Positions 7,367 to 16,848 of a DNA stretch of 64,000 bases are shown here, one piece after another. This DNA comes from an uncultured Treponema sp. (lineage in GTDB: Bacteria > Spirochaetota > Spirochaetia > Treponematales > Treponemataceae). The position numbers and the translations under genes are program-made. Position 1 is the stretch's first letter, and the number at the start of each line of letters is the position of its first letter. Under the pieces are notes generated by a model. That model made no database searches. It was given only the letters and a program-made list of their open reading frames with translations, and was not told the DNA's origin. The stretch is taken from positions 1-64,000 of the forward strand of contig CALHVG010000077.1 of the NCBI GenBank assembly GCA_938039145.1. Direction: 5' to 3'.

Positions 7367-8095
7367 CTAGGCGATACTTATTTTATCAAGGACTTCGCCT
7401 ATGCTGTCCCGGATTACCAAATCTGCTTTTCCGTCGCTTTGGGTCGGGGTCTTGTTTATCAGCACAAGATATTTTCCCTTAAAGTAATCTACAAGTCCTG
7501 CCGCCGGATAAACGACGAGTGATGTTCCGCCTATTATAAGCATATCCGCCTGAATTATGGCATTTACCGCTCCGGTTATGACATCGTTATCCAGCGCTTC
7601 CTCGTACAGAACGACATCGGGTTTCACGATTTTTCCGCATTTTGTGCAACGGGGGATTCCTTCGTCCGTTCGGCTTTCTTTGTCGATAAAATCCACGCCG
7701 TAGGATTCGCCGCAGCCTGTGCAATAGTTTCTAAGGATGCTTCCGTGGAGTTCAAAAACATTCTTGCTTCCTGCCGCCTGATGCAATCCGTCGATATTCT
7801 GCGTTACGATGGCAAGCAGTTTTCCCGCTTCTTCCATTTTTGCCAACGCAAGATGGGCTTTGTTCGGCTTCACCCCTTTTATGATAAGTTTTTCTCGGTA
7901 AAACTCGTAGAATTCCTTTGTCCGTGCCTGAAAGAAAGTCCGGCTGATTATTTGTTCCGGCGGATACTTCCAGCGTTGTGAATAAAGTCCGTCCTGGCTT
8001 CTGAAGTCAGGGATTCCGCTTTCCGTGGAAACTCCCGCCCCTCCGAAAAACACAATTCTGTTACATTCATCGTACATTTGCTGAAGTGATTTCAT
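7367..8095 (-). CDS. cobB: NAD-dependent protein deacylase (sirtuin)
   Basis: 242 residues, usual size for bacterial Sir2. NAD-binding motifs GAGVSTESGIPDFR (about 19-32) and TQNIDGLHQ (about 98-106), catalytic His in LHGS, and a four-Cys zinc site CTGC ... CTKC. It removes acyl groups from protein lysines using NAD in the cytoplasm. The ATG at 8095 is preceded by AAAGAGG. It stands alone, convergent with the accessory region and divergent from the large Ig-repeat gene. Confidence 0.93.
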   Translation of the reverse strand: MKSLQQMYDECNRIVFFGGAGVSTESGIPDFRSQDGLYSQRWKYPPEQIISRTFFQARTKEFYEFYREKLIIKGVKPNKAHLALAKMEEAGKLLAIVTQNIDGLHQAAGSKNVFELHGSILRNYCTGCGESYGVDFIDKESRTDEGIPRCTKCGKIVKPDVVLYEEALDNDVITGAVNAIIQADMLIIGGTSLVVYPAAGLVDYFKGKYLVLINKTPTQSDGKADLVIRDSIGEVLDKISIA

Positions 8096-8261
8096 AACAC
8101 TGCCTCTTTTATCTAAAAATCTATCCGTGCTTGTTCAATTCTACCTCAAATTAAAGAATTATGTAGAAAATGCCGTAAATGTCTAAAAGGGAAAATGTGT
8201 CAACTATATTCAGTTTTTAATTAAACTGATATCATAGCGAAAACAGAGGAGATTCTACTTG

Positions 8262-11200
8262 ATGAATGCTACGCAACAGTGTATTAGGAAATCTTTTTTA
8301 GTCCTATGTCTTTTTTTTGTGGTTCAAGGTTTGTTTGCTCACGGGGCAAAGGACATCACTCAAATCGATGTCGAAAATCTTGAAAGTTGGCAGGAAACCT
8401 TTGATTTATCCGATAAAAAGAAGGGTAAATATAACATATTGGTCAAGGCTAAGGACCTTGGCGGAAATATCCACATAGAAGGACCTCACAATATCAGCAT
8501 AGATCCGGATTCGGACCTTCCTGTGTGCGGAATCACAAATCCGCAGCAAGACATGAGGATTGTGGGAAACCTGAACATTGTCGGAATCTGTGTGGACGAC
8601 GATGCTGTTGACTTTGTGGAACTCATTCTTGACGGGGACACCGAAGATCCGGTGCGTGCCACAGGAAAGGAGTTCTGGTCTTACTATCTTGATACGTCGC
8701 TTCTTGAAGAAGGACCTCACACGATTGAGGTTAGGGGCACGGATATCAACGGGCTTTCGGGAAAATCGGTAAAGCTTTCATGGAACCTTGACCGTCGTCA
8801 GCCTGTTACAAGCATGAATGAGCATGTGATGGGCGAGCTTGTTTCCGGCGAGGTGATGTTTTCAGGAACTGTGTCGGACGGAAACGGAATAAAAAGCCTT
8901 GCATATTCTGTGGATAACGGAAACACATTCAAAAATCTTCCGCTCAAAGATAAAGGCGAGTCCAAGGAATTTGCGTTTTCCTTGGACTCGAAAAAGTTCC
9001 CCGACGGACCTTCGGTTTTGTGGTTCAAGGCGTTGGATAATTCCGGCTCTACGGGCGTATATTCTTTCCTCTATTTCATAGACAACACTCCGCCTGAAAT
9101 CAGCATAATGTCTCCTGCCGTAGGCGAGCCGCAATGCGGAAAAGTTGCGGTTGTCGGTATCGCCAAGGATATTCTTGGAATATCAGAGTTGCAATGGACT
9201 TTCGGCAAGGAATCGGGTTCGTTGGATATTGTTCAGGGAAATCCGTATTGGGGAATCGTTTTTGACACTACCGACTCAAAGGATAATGCAAGGAGATTCA
9301 CGATAACCGGAAAAGACTTGGTGGGAAACATCGTTTCGGCTTCAAGGACAATTTTGCTGAATCAGTCGTTGGGAAAACCTACTGTAAAATTGACTGAACC
9401 TGCGCCCGGAGCGGTAATAGCTTCCGGAAACGATTTTTTCATCCGCGGTATAGCCAAGGACAGCGACGGAATCAAGTCGATTTTCTATAAACTTGACAAC
9501 GGAAAATTAATCGAAGAGCAAACTCCGGGAGTTTTCTGTATAAATTTGGCGGATGAAAATAAAATTCTTCCGGGAAAGCATACGGTGCTTGTGTATGCGG
9601 TGGATAAAAACGGAGCAAAGGGAGACTCCGTTTCCGTGAATGTTGAAGTGCAGGCGGCTTCTTCCGATGTAAATGTAAATCCGTCGGAAGAGACGGAGGG
9701 TGAGCCTTCGTTAAATTCGGCGGCGCCTGAAATCGTTATAACAACTCCGGAGCCGTATTCGTGGGTTAGGAAAAGCCTGAGCATCGCCGGAACCGCATAT
9801 GATTCTCTTGGAGTAAAAGCCGCGGAATATTCAGTTGACGGCGGATTGACTTGGAAAATTCTTTCAGTTTCTCCGGCGGCTGGTGCAGCGGGCGGAGCTA
9901 CATTCAAAGGCACGCAAGACCTTTCCGATTTTGAAGACGGAATAATCGGCATTGACGTAAGAATTTACAATTCCGAAGGTCAAATTACCACAAGAAGAAC
10001 CGCAGTTCAGAGGGATACGACACCTCCTACGGTTGAGGTTGTGATGCCTACGGACGGCGCGGTTGTAAACGGCGATAATCTTATCGGGTTCAGGGTTCGC
10101 GATGAAGGAAGCCTCGGAAAAGTTTATTATGTGGCGCCTTCGGGGGCGAAAGTTCCGCAGCAGAAAGTTGAACTTCCGGCTGATAGTTTTGTGATGACGC
10201 ATATCGGTACGGATACTATGCCGATTGATGCTTCAATGTCGTTTGAATTTGTTGATGAAGCGGGAAATACCGCGAGCGTAGGCTCTTGGAAATTCGTAAT
10301 AGATGCGAAGTCCGACTTGCCGGTTGCGGAGATTCATCTTCCTATCGAAAATGAAGTTGTTACAAGAGATTTTACGATTTCGGGTGTTGTATACGATGAT
10401 GACGGCGCTTCACAAATCTATTACCGCATAGACAACGGAAACTATATCCAGCTTGAAGGCAGTTCCGCAAGTTTTTCAATTGATGTTCCGTTCGCTTCGT
10501 TGGTTGACAACGAACACACGATTTCGGTTTATGCGGTTGATATAAACGGCGTAAAAGGTCAGGCGGCTGAACGGAAATTCAGAATATCAACGGAAGAACC
10601 TAGAGGTTCCATGATAAATCCGTCAATCGATAAAGCTGTAAAAGGTGCGGTTACGCTTTCGGGAAAGGCGAGCGACAAAAACGGAATCGACAAAGTATTT
10701 GTCTCGCTTGATAACGGAAACTCGTATAACCTTGCATCCGGAAAAGAAGACTGGTCGTACACATTTGATACAAGAACAGTTCCGGACGGAACGCAGGTTG
10801 TCTTCCTGAAGATTTTTGACAATTACGGAATTCAGGGACTGTATTCCACCTCGCTGAACATCGACAACTCTTCTCCGGAAATAATGCTTGATTATCCGGA
10901 AGATTATGCGATAACGACAGGCCCGTTGTTCTTCAGCGGTTATGCTTTTGACAACGTGGATATAACGGAAATGTTCGCCACAATTCGAAGTCTTGACGGA
11001 AAAGTTGTTCCGCGCGGAATGCAGAAGGTGAACTTTAAACTTGACCGAATAATTGCAAATACGTTAGACCTTTCGTCCATGGAAAACGGATTTTATAATG
11101 TGGAGTTCTCCGCATTTGACAAGGCGGGAAATTCAACGCATTTGAGCCGAAATATTCAGCTTGATAAGTCAAAACCGTTGGCGGAAATCGATTTGCTTTA

Positions 11201-12470
11201 TCCGCTTGAGGGTGAACACAAGCAGGGCAACTTCAATATTTACGGTCAGGCTGAGGCGGAAAGAACTATCGAATCGCTTCTTTTGTACGTTGACGGAAAT
11301 CAGGTTGCGGAAACAATGCCGGACAGCACAGGATATTTTAAGTTTCAGATTACGCCTGAGCTGATGAATACCGGCTCTCATAAATACCGCGTAAACGCTA
11401 AAGTTGAAGGCGGAATTGTTATAAAGTCCCGCGAGCAGACGGTCGAGTACACTTCATACGGTCCGTGGGTAACGGTGGACAACTTCAATTACGGCGGATT
11501 TGCCGCAAACCGTCCTTTTATTTCCGGTCATGCGGGCTATGCTTTTGGCGAAGATGAACTTATGTCCAGCCGAATGAAAAACGCTACGAATGAGCAAAGA
11601 GAAGCTGTCGCAAAGAAAAAGGTTGACCGCATCGAAATAAGTTTTGATAACGGAAAATCCTTCCGTCAGGTTTCTCGCAATAAAAAGTGGAGTTACCGTA
11701 TAGAAAACAAGGATTTGCCTGAAGGCTATCACTTTATGTTTGTCCGTGCCACAATGAAAAACGGCGATGTTGCGATTGAGCGTTGCATTATTCAGATTGA
11801 CAATACCGATCCGACGGTAAGGCTTATAGCTCCGTCTCCGGGAGGACATTACAATCAGGAACTGCTGTTCAGCGGACTTTCACGAGATGATATCGAACTC
11901 TCCGAAGTGAGCCTTCTTCTTAGGAAGGGAGACAAGGCTTCTTATGAAGTACCTGCGTTCATTCAGGGACTTTATATGGACTTCAGTTTTTGGGGAGCGA
12001 CGCTGTACTCTATCGGAGCGGGACTTTCATTCTTTGATGACAACGTAAAGGTTCAGGTTCAGTGGGGGCAGTTCACGCAGGCGCAAAGAAATGTTTTCTC
12101 GAATACGAATATGCGTTACGGCGGAGATAATGTTATTGGTATAAAACTTATAGCGAATGTGGTCAGGTTGCCGTTCAACTATTTCCTTGGACATGATTTC
12201 GACTGGCTTTCGGCGAACCTTGCCGTGGGCGCGAATTTCTCACGCTTCAATCAGACTGCAAGCGGTCAGCCGCAGATTCTTTCCGCAGTGTTTGCCCAGC
12301 TGGAATTCCCTAGAATATCTTTGGAGAATATTAAGCTGTTCAGCACATTCGCGATGTATACGGAATTCTCTTTGTGGTTTATTCCGACGGACATAAGCAT
12401 TGTGGGCGGAGGCGGTATAAAAAATCTTGTGCCACAGATTTCCGGCGGAATTCGTGTGAACGTATTCTAG
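8262..12470 (+). CDS. Giant Ig-repeat outer-membrane-type protein
   Basis: 1402 residues from ATG 8262 (AGAGGAG about 10 nt upstream; a TTG at 8259 is the alternative). Signal peptide ends near LFAHG. Residues about 35-1170 are a string of roughly ten Ig-like modules of about 90-100 residues (Big_9/OmpL47-like), with recurrent phrases such as YxxDNGN, IKSxxYSVD, DxxPPxxxxxxP and xFDxxGN. The last 220 residues are rich in alternating aromatic/Gly strands and end in ...GGIRVNVF, a terminal Phe typical of outer-membrane beta-barrels. I infer a surface or periplasm-spanning stalk anchored by a C-terminal barrel. It is followed by a membrane HD-GYP-like protein. Confidence 0.82.
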   Translation: MNATQQCIRKSFLVLCLFFVVQGLFAHGAKDITQIDVENLESWQETFDLSDKKKGKYNILVKAKDLGGNIHIEGPHNISIDPDSDLPVCGITNPQQDMRIVGNLNIVGICVDDDAVDFVELILDGDTEDPVRATGKEFWSYYLDTSLLEEGPHTIEVRGTDINGLSGKSVKLSWNLDRRQPVTSMNEHVMGELVSGEVMFSGTVSDGNGIKSLAYSVDNGNTFKNLPLKDKGESKEFAFSLDSKKFPDGPSVLWFKALDNSGSTGVYSFLYFIDNTPPEISIMSPAVGEPQCGKVAVVGIAKDILGISELQWTFGKESGSLDIVQGNPYWGIVFDTTDSKDNARRFTITGKDLVGNIVSASRTILLNQSLGKPTVKLTEPAPGAVIASGNDFFIRGIAKDSDGIKSIFYKLDNGKLIEEQTPGVFCINLADENKILPGKHTVLVYAVDKNGAKGDSVSVNVEVQAASSDVNVNPSEETEGEPSLNSAAPEIVITTPEPYSWVRKSLSIAGTAYDSLGVKAAEYSVDGGLTWKILSVSPAAGAAGGATFKGTQDLSDFEDGIIGIDVRIYNSEGQITTRRTAVQRDTTPPTVEVVMPTDGAVVNGDNLIGFRVRDEGSLGKVYYVAPSGAKVPQQKVELPADSFVMTHIGTDTMPIDASMSFEFVDEAGNTASVGSWKFVIDAKSDLPVAEIHLPIENEVVTRDFTISGVVYDDDGASQIYYRIDNGNYIQLEGSSASFSIDVPFASLVDNEHTISVYAVDINGVKGQAAERKFRISTEEPRGSMINPSIDKAVKGAVTLSGKASDKNGIDKVFVSLDNGNSYNLASGKEDWSYTFDTRTVPDGTQVVFLKIFDNYGIQGLYSTSLNIDNSSPEIMLDYPEDYAITTGPLFFSGYAFDNVDITEMFATIRSLDGKVVPRGMQKVNFKLDRIIANTLDLSSMENGFYNVEFSAFDKAGNSTHLSRNIQLDKSKPLAEIDLLYPLEGEHKQGNFNIYGQAEAERTIESLLLYVDGNQVAETMPDSTGYFKFQITPELMNTGSHKYRVNAKVEGGIVIKSREQTVEYTSYGPWVTVDNFNYGGFAANRPFISGHAGYAFGEDELMSSRMKNATNEQREAVAKKKVDRIEISFDNGKSFRQVSRNKKWSYRIENKDLPEGYHFMFVRATMKNGDVAIERCIIQIDNTDPTVRLIAPSPGGHYNQELLFSGLSRDDIELSEVSLLLRKGDKASYEVPAFIQGLYMDFSFWGATLYSIGAGLSFFDDNVKVQVQWGQFTQAQRNVFSNTNMRYGGDNVIGIKLIANVVRLPFNYFLGHDFDWLSANLAVGANFSRFNQTASGQPQILSAVFAQLEFPRISLENIKLFSTFAMYTEFSLWFIPTDISIVGGGGIKNLVPQISGGIRVNVF

Positions 12471-12726
12471 GATGAATGCTATGGGAAGATTTTCTTATAT
12501 GAAACGGATTTTGCCATAAAAGCAAGTCTTGTCGTTGTGGATAATGATTTTGAATACGAGCCTGTGCTGGATTTGTGCGCAATGTTTCTGCATTTCTTCC
12601 ACGGATAAAATTCGCATGACGCTCAATGTTGGGATAAAAGATACGATTTTCTTGAAGGGGAAGGGACTTTACAGGGTAAAGGAACGGAAAATCGTGTCAG
12701 ATTGGTTATAGCCATAGGAGCTGAAA

Positions 12727-14055
12727 ATGTTACGAAATAAACTGTTTGTCGTACTGCTTGCCGCAGGTTTTATTCTGATAGGAAACGCCTTTTCTCAAAC
12801 GTCCACGGAGCATTTGGGCGAACGGTATCTTTTAAAGGCGGAAGATGCGTTGGATAGCGGAAATATCGAAGAGGCGTACAAGAATATAAACAATGCCTTG
12901 AAAGTCATGAAAACGTTCCAAACGGATTCGGAGATTCCGGCGAATGCGCTTATTTTGGGAAGAACCGTTTACCGGGCGAAGGCGAAAAGGCTTTTGGAGA
13001 AATATTCGGGAAAGGACTTTGCTGACATCAAGGCGAACCTTGAATTGTATCCTGAAATAAATACCGCTGAAATTTCCAAGCTTATTCGGCAAATCGAAAC
13101 CGACGAACAGGAACGCCGTGATATTGAAACTAAAGGAATGCAGGAAAATCTTGCGGAAACACTAAAGGAATCCATGGCGATTACCCGTGAGCAGAACGCC
13201 CAAACCCAGAACAATTTTAGAAACATTTTCATACTCATAGTCGTGCTTGTTGCCGTCATTCTTGTAATTGTGCTTTTGATTATGCTTATTGTTCGTTCAC
13301 TGGCAAAACACGCAAAAATCCAGCAGTCTCAATACGCCGAAGCATTCAGGCTTTTGGCTGCAAACCAAAGTCAGACCAACCGCCTTATGCTTGGAAGCAT
13401 AGCGGGGCTTTACAGCGAAGACGGATTGAAACTTGTCGGTTCGTCTTCAACCTGGGCGCAGGACGCTCTTCCGCCGCCTGAACCTTCCGACGAAGAAAAG
13501 GCGGAATTACAGGAATTGGCGATAAAATGCGAGGAACTTGGCGCAAAAATAGATCAGGTTACGAACCGCAAGAACAATTCCAAAAATGTTTCCGAACTGG
13601 TGTACAAACTTGCAATCAGGCTGGGGGTTTATCCGCAAGAGGCGTTGGTGTATTGCTGCGCTAGCATGGTCTACGATGCGGGATTTCTTGCGATTGATCC
13701 GGCAATAATGGCGGCTGACACGTTAACGGAAAGCCAAAGAAAAGAACTTAACCGGCACATAGATTTGGGTGACGCTTTTATTCAGTTTGTGCCAAAGCGT
13801 TATTGGCAGATATTTACTGAGGCGGCGCATTACCACCACGAAAATATGGACGGTTCTGGAATACCGGAAGGCCTTAAAGGCGAAGAAATCCCAAGAATCG
13901 CGCGGATAATACGTGTGGCGGACAGTTACAACGCTTTGACAAGCCGCCGTTCTTTCAGGAAGGGGACGGACAAAGAAGCCGCCATTCTTCTGCTTGAAGA
14001 GAAGAAGGAAATTTACGATCAGGATATAATCGCAGCGTTGCGGGATATTATATAA
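12727..14055 (+). CDS. Membrane protein with degenerate HD-GYP-like output domain
   Basis: 442 residues; ATG 12727 has AGGAG 6 nt upstream. An N-terminal signal/anchor (1-23) is followed by a periplasmic helical region with TPR-like EEAYKNINNAL, a transmembrane segment (about 165-190), a cytoplasmic linker and an HD-GYP-like domain (about 280-442). The domain retains HYHHENMDGSGIPEGLKGEEIPRI-type sequence (split here: HHENMDGSGIP and GEEIPRIARI) and VADSYNALTSRRSF. However, the first metal motif HD-GK is replaced by YDAG and GYP by GIP, so c-di-GMP hydrolysis is doubtful. It could be a sensor or scaffold. The 256-nt gap before it has no convincing gene. Confidence 0.8.
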   Translation: MLRNKLFVVLLAAGFILIGNAFSQTSTEHLGERYLLKAEDALDSGNIEEAYKNINNALKVMKTFQTDSEIPANALILGRTVYRAKAKRLLEKYSGKDFADIKANLELYPEINTAEISKLIRQIETDEQERRDIETKGMQENLAETLKESMAITREQNAQTQNNFRNIFILIVVLVAVILVIVLLIMLIVRSLAKHAKIQQSQYAEAFRLLAANQSQTNRLMLGSIAGLYSEDGLKLVGSSSTWAQDALPPPEPSDEEKAELQELAIKCEELGAKIDQVTNRKNNSKNVSELVYKLAIRLGVYPQEALVYCCASMVYDAGFLAIDPAIMAADTLTESQRKELNRHIDLGDAFIQFVPKRYWQIFTEAAHYHHENMDGSGIPEGLKGEEIPRIARIIRVADSYNALTSRRSFRKGTDKEAAILLLEEKKEIYDQDIIAALRDII

Positions 14056-14100
14056 TTCGGGTTTCAGGCGATTTAGGTAAGGCGGGATTTATTTTCGGTC

Positions 14101-14352
14101 AGGGCTTACGCATGAAAAGTGTATACATATAAAAGAGACATAGTATAAAATAAAAAAAACTGCACTCTCGGCAGCGGCAATGCCGCCGAGCCGCTCTGAC
14201 CGATGGCAAGCAAAATTTCGAAGAAATTTTGCGCAGTCCGACTCCGATTACGGTCAGCCGCGGTGAACGGCAGGGCTGCTGCCGGGAGTGTAGTTTTTTT
14301 TTACGGGAACGGTTATTTTTGAGGGGAATATAGATTCTCATGCGTAAGTCCT
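14101..14352. mobile_element. MITE-like foldback element
   Basis: Terminal inverted repeats AGGGCTTACGCATGA (14101-14115) and TCATGCGTAAGTCCT (14338-14352) match at 14 of 15 positions. Inside is a long imperfect foldback: AAAACTGCACTCTCGGCAGC (near 14156-14175) pairs with the GCTGCCGGGAGTGTAGTTTT segment near 14277-14297. A nested CTGACCG/CGGTCAG pair and AAAATTTC/GAAATTTT stem lie within. It carries no credible ORF and fills the 381-nt gap between two genes. I see no clear target-site duplication. The GGACTTACGCA-type end suggests mobilisation by a transposase encoded elsewhere. Confidence 0.65.
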
Positions 14353-14436
14353 GCTATTCCGGTTTTTGCCTTGCCGCCTCTTTTCCGGTCGGCTTTCTAC
14401 GCTAAATATTTATAAAAATATTCCGATAATCGAAAC

Positions 14437-16836
14437 ATGAAGCGCATTCTCCTTTTTGTGTCATTTGTACTTTCATTCAATTATATTTTTGCAAAAAATC
14501 TAAAACCTTTATACAAACTTCCGGCGCAGGCCGTTCCCGTGGAAGATTCGGGAGAGACTAAATTCTTTTTGGCAGGTTCTGCCAAGGGACTTTTCAGGAT
14601 TTCTTCGAGCAATCAGGCGATTCCGCTTTGGACAGAAGGCGGTGTTGACCAGATTTTGAGGGCGGAAACAACCGACGAAGGAAACAAGATTCATGAAAGT
14701 TGGTATTTCCGCACAACAAAAGGAATCCTTTTTAGTTCCGACTTGGAGAATTTTGAACTCAGGAACGAAGGACTTCCGATTCTTAATCTGATGAAATTTG
14801 ACGGAACGACGGCGGAGATGGATTCAAAAGTCCATACATTGAAAGATATTTCTATAAATCCGCTGAATTCGAACCAACTTGTTACGGCGACAAAAGATAG
14901 CGTTTTCATCACTAAGGACGGCGGAAAAACGTGGAAATCGATTGGCTCTATGAGCAAAGCCACGCCGGGAAACAAGGCGGTCGCAATTGTTTCGATGCCC
15001 ATAAAGAGAAATGACGCTGAAAGTGATGAAGCCCAGGGTTCTGAACTGGTAGTTTTTATGAGCCATCCGATTTTTGGATTCTCGTATTATCGTTGCGACG
15101 CAAAAAAGCCTTCGTGGGTCGATGTTTCGGCAGGGCTTGAAATGCTTCCGAGCATGACAAGTCCCGACGAAATCGGCGATATTCTTCCCGTGTTAAAAAA
15201 CAATGGCGACGGAACTTTTGGCGTTGACGTGTATATTTCGCAGACATATATTCCGCGGCTTTATAAATTTAACTGGAATGAACGGAAAGCTGAACTGATT
15301 TATAAGGGCGAAGAGCCTGCCGATACGTTTGACGGGCTTTCAGTGGTGAACAATGTTTTGCTTTACACGAAGATTGAAGGCGTAGGCGGCTTAAAACTTG
15401 AAGACAATTCGGATGCCGGAATCCCTGCAAATTTCGATTCATGGAAAAACAGTTTGAGTTGCGTTCCGGGCGTTGTAAATACCGCTTGGATTCCTTTTTC
15501 GGCGACAGGATTCGGGAAGGGCGTATGCCTGAACGAATTGTGGCTTCTTTATCCGTCCACAATAAACACGAAATTCGGAAAAGAGGCGAACGGCAAAAAG
15601 AGCCTTTACGTTTCTGCCTACCAGTGCAGACTTCAGTCCGGAATCGATAAGTTCAAAAAAATTGCGAAAGATAATAATCTGAACAGCATCGTTGTCGATA
15701 TGAAAGACGATTATGGTCTTCTTAGGTATGACGCAAAAGATCCGCTTGTCGTGGAAAAAGGAAAAGTTACCCAATACGCAATGAAGTTAGATCATTTTGT
15801 CGAGGAATTCAAAAAAGACGATATGTATCTTATCGCAAGAATCGTTACGTTCAAGGACAGAAATCTTGCGAATTACGGAAAAGGGAAATATGCTGTCTGG
15901 AACTACCGCACCAATTCGCCTTGGATTGGAATCAAAACCTACGATAAGTCGGAAATTGATTCCGCTACGGGTGAAGTCATAAAAACAGAGGCATCATATT
16001 ACGATGAAAACTGGGTAGACCCTTATTGCCCTGAAGTTTGGGAATACAATGTCGCAATCGCAAAGGAATTGATAAGCCGCGGATTCGATGAGATTCAATT
16101 CGATTACATAAGATTCCCGACGGACGGTCAGAACATGAATCAGATTTCCTACAGATGGCGAGATAAATCCATGGATAAGGAAGGTGCGCTTGTCTCTTTT
16201 TTGCGTTATGCTCGCGAAAATATTGATGCTCCCATAGGAATCGACATATACGGTGCAAACGGTTGGTACAGAAGCGGAACTCGCACGGGGCAGGACGTTG
16301 AAATGATGGTCGAATATGTGGACGTTATCGGTCCTATGTTTTATCCGAGCCATTTTGAGCAGAGTTTTTTGGATTATCCGCCTTATCCCGACCGGCCGTA
16401 CAGAATCTATTTTTACGGAACTTTCCGGAACACGATAATGGCAAGAAATCAGGCGATAATTCGTCCATGGGTGCAGGCGTTTTATCTGAATGTGCGTTAC
16501 GACAGGGCTTACTACAACAAAGATTACATTCAAAAAGAGATTTTTGGGGTGCGAGATGCTGCTAATCGCGGTTATATGCACTGGAACAATTCCGGAGACT
16601 ATACAAATCTTTCTCCGGATATTTCTGATTCGGACGTTTATCCGGGAACGGCATACGAAGCCGACACCAAATACAGGAAGCCTGCAATTGGTTCGCAGAG
16701 TGCGCCCATATATATAGATGACGGAATTTCCGTCCTTGACCAAATGTATTATGATGAGCGGAATCGCAGGGAAGGCTCTTTTTCCAAGATTTACGGCAGA
16801 TTTGTTCCTATTTTGCAAGTCTCGTCGTCAAAATGA
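14437..16836 (+). CDS. Exported DUF4015 glycoside-hydrolase-like protein
   Basis: 799 residues with signal peptide MKRILLFVSFVLSFNYIFA. The N-terminal part (about 30-330) looks like a beta-propeller with a BNR/Asp-box-like motif FITKDGGKTWKSIG. From about 385 it matches the DUF4015 putative glycosidase TIM barrel: KKSLYVSAYQCR, SIVVDMKDDYG, ARIVTFKDRNLA, DPYCPEVWEYNVAIAKE, GFDEIQFDYIRFPTDG, IGIDIYGANGW, IGPMFYPSHF and QAFYLNVRYD. It probably acts on an envelope or extracellular polysaccharide; the substrate is unknown. No ribosome site is visible, and GATAAT ends 6 nt before the ATG. mnmE starts 12 nt after the stop, so the two are likely cotranscribed. Confidence 0.85.
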   Translation: MKRILLFVSFVLSFNYIFAKNLKPLYKLPAQAVPVEDSGETKFFLAGSAKGLFRISSSNQAIPLWTEGGVDQILRAETTDEGNKIHESWYFRTTKGILFSSDLENFELRNEGLPILNLMKFDGTTAEMDSKVHTLKDISINPLNSNQLVTATKDSVFITKDGGKTWKSIGSMSKATPGNKAVAIVSMPIKRNDAESDEAQGSELVVFMSHPIFGFSYYRCDAKKPSWVDVSAGLEMLPSMTSPDEIGDILPVLKNNGDGTFGVDVYISQTYIPRLYKFNWNERKAELIYKGEEPADTFDGLSVVNNVLLYTKIEGVGGLKLEDNSDAGIPANFDSWKNSLSCVPGVVNTAWIPFSATGFGKGVCLNELWLLYPSTINTKFGKEANGKKSLYVSAYQCRLQSGIDKFKKIAKDNNLNSIVVDMKDDYGLLRYDAKDPLVVEKGKVTQYAMKLDHFVEEFKKDDMYLIARIVTFKDRNLANYGKGKYAVWNYRTNSPWIGIKTYDKSEIDSATGEVIKTEASYYDENWVDPYCPEVWEYNVAIAKELISRGFDEIQFDYIRFPTDGQNMNQISYRWRDKSMDKEGALVSFLRYARENIDAPIGIDIYGANGWYRSGTRTGQDVEMMVEYVDVIGPMFYPSHFEQSFLDYPPYPDRPYRIYFYGTFRNTIMARNQAIIRPWVQAFYLNVRYDRAYYNKDYIQKEIFGVRDAANRGYMHWNNSGDYTNLSPDISDSDVYPGTAYEADTKYRKPAIGSQSAPIYIDDGISVLDQMYYDERNRREGSFSKIYGRFVPILQVSSSK

Positions 16837-16848
16837 TTTTTTAATCCC

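Noticed and set aside
12471..12608. In-frame continuation of 45 codons after the Ig-repeat gene stop
   Set aside because: It follows TAG in the same frame and looks partly protein-like, but the gene already ends in a typical barrel terminus and no start is present.
14099..14341. 80-codon minus-strand ORF
   Set aside because: Lies inside the MITE-like foldback; no protein character.
15994..16818. 274-codon minus-strand ORF
   Set aside because: Antisense to the DUF4015 gene, no family character and no ribosome site.
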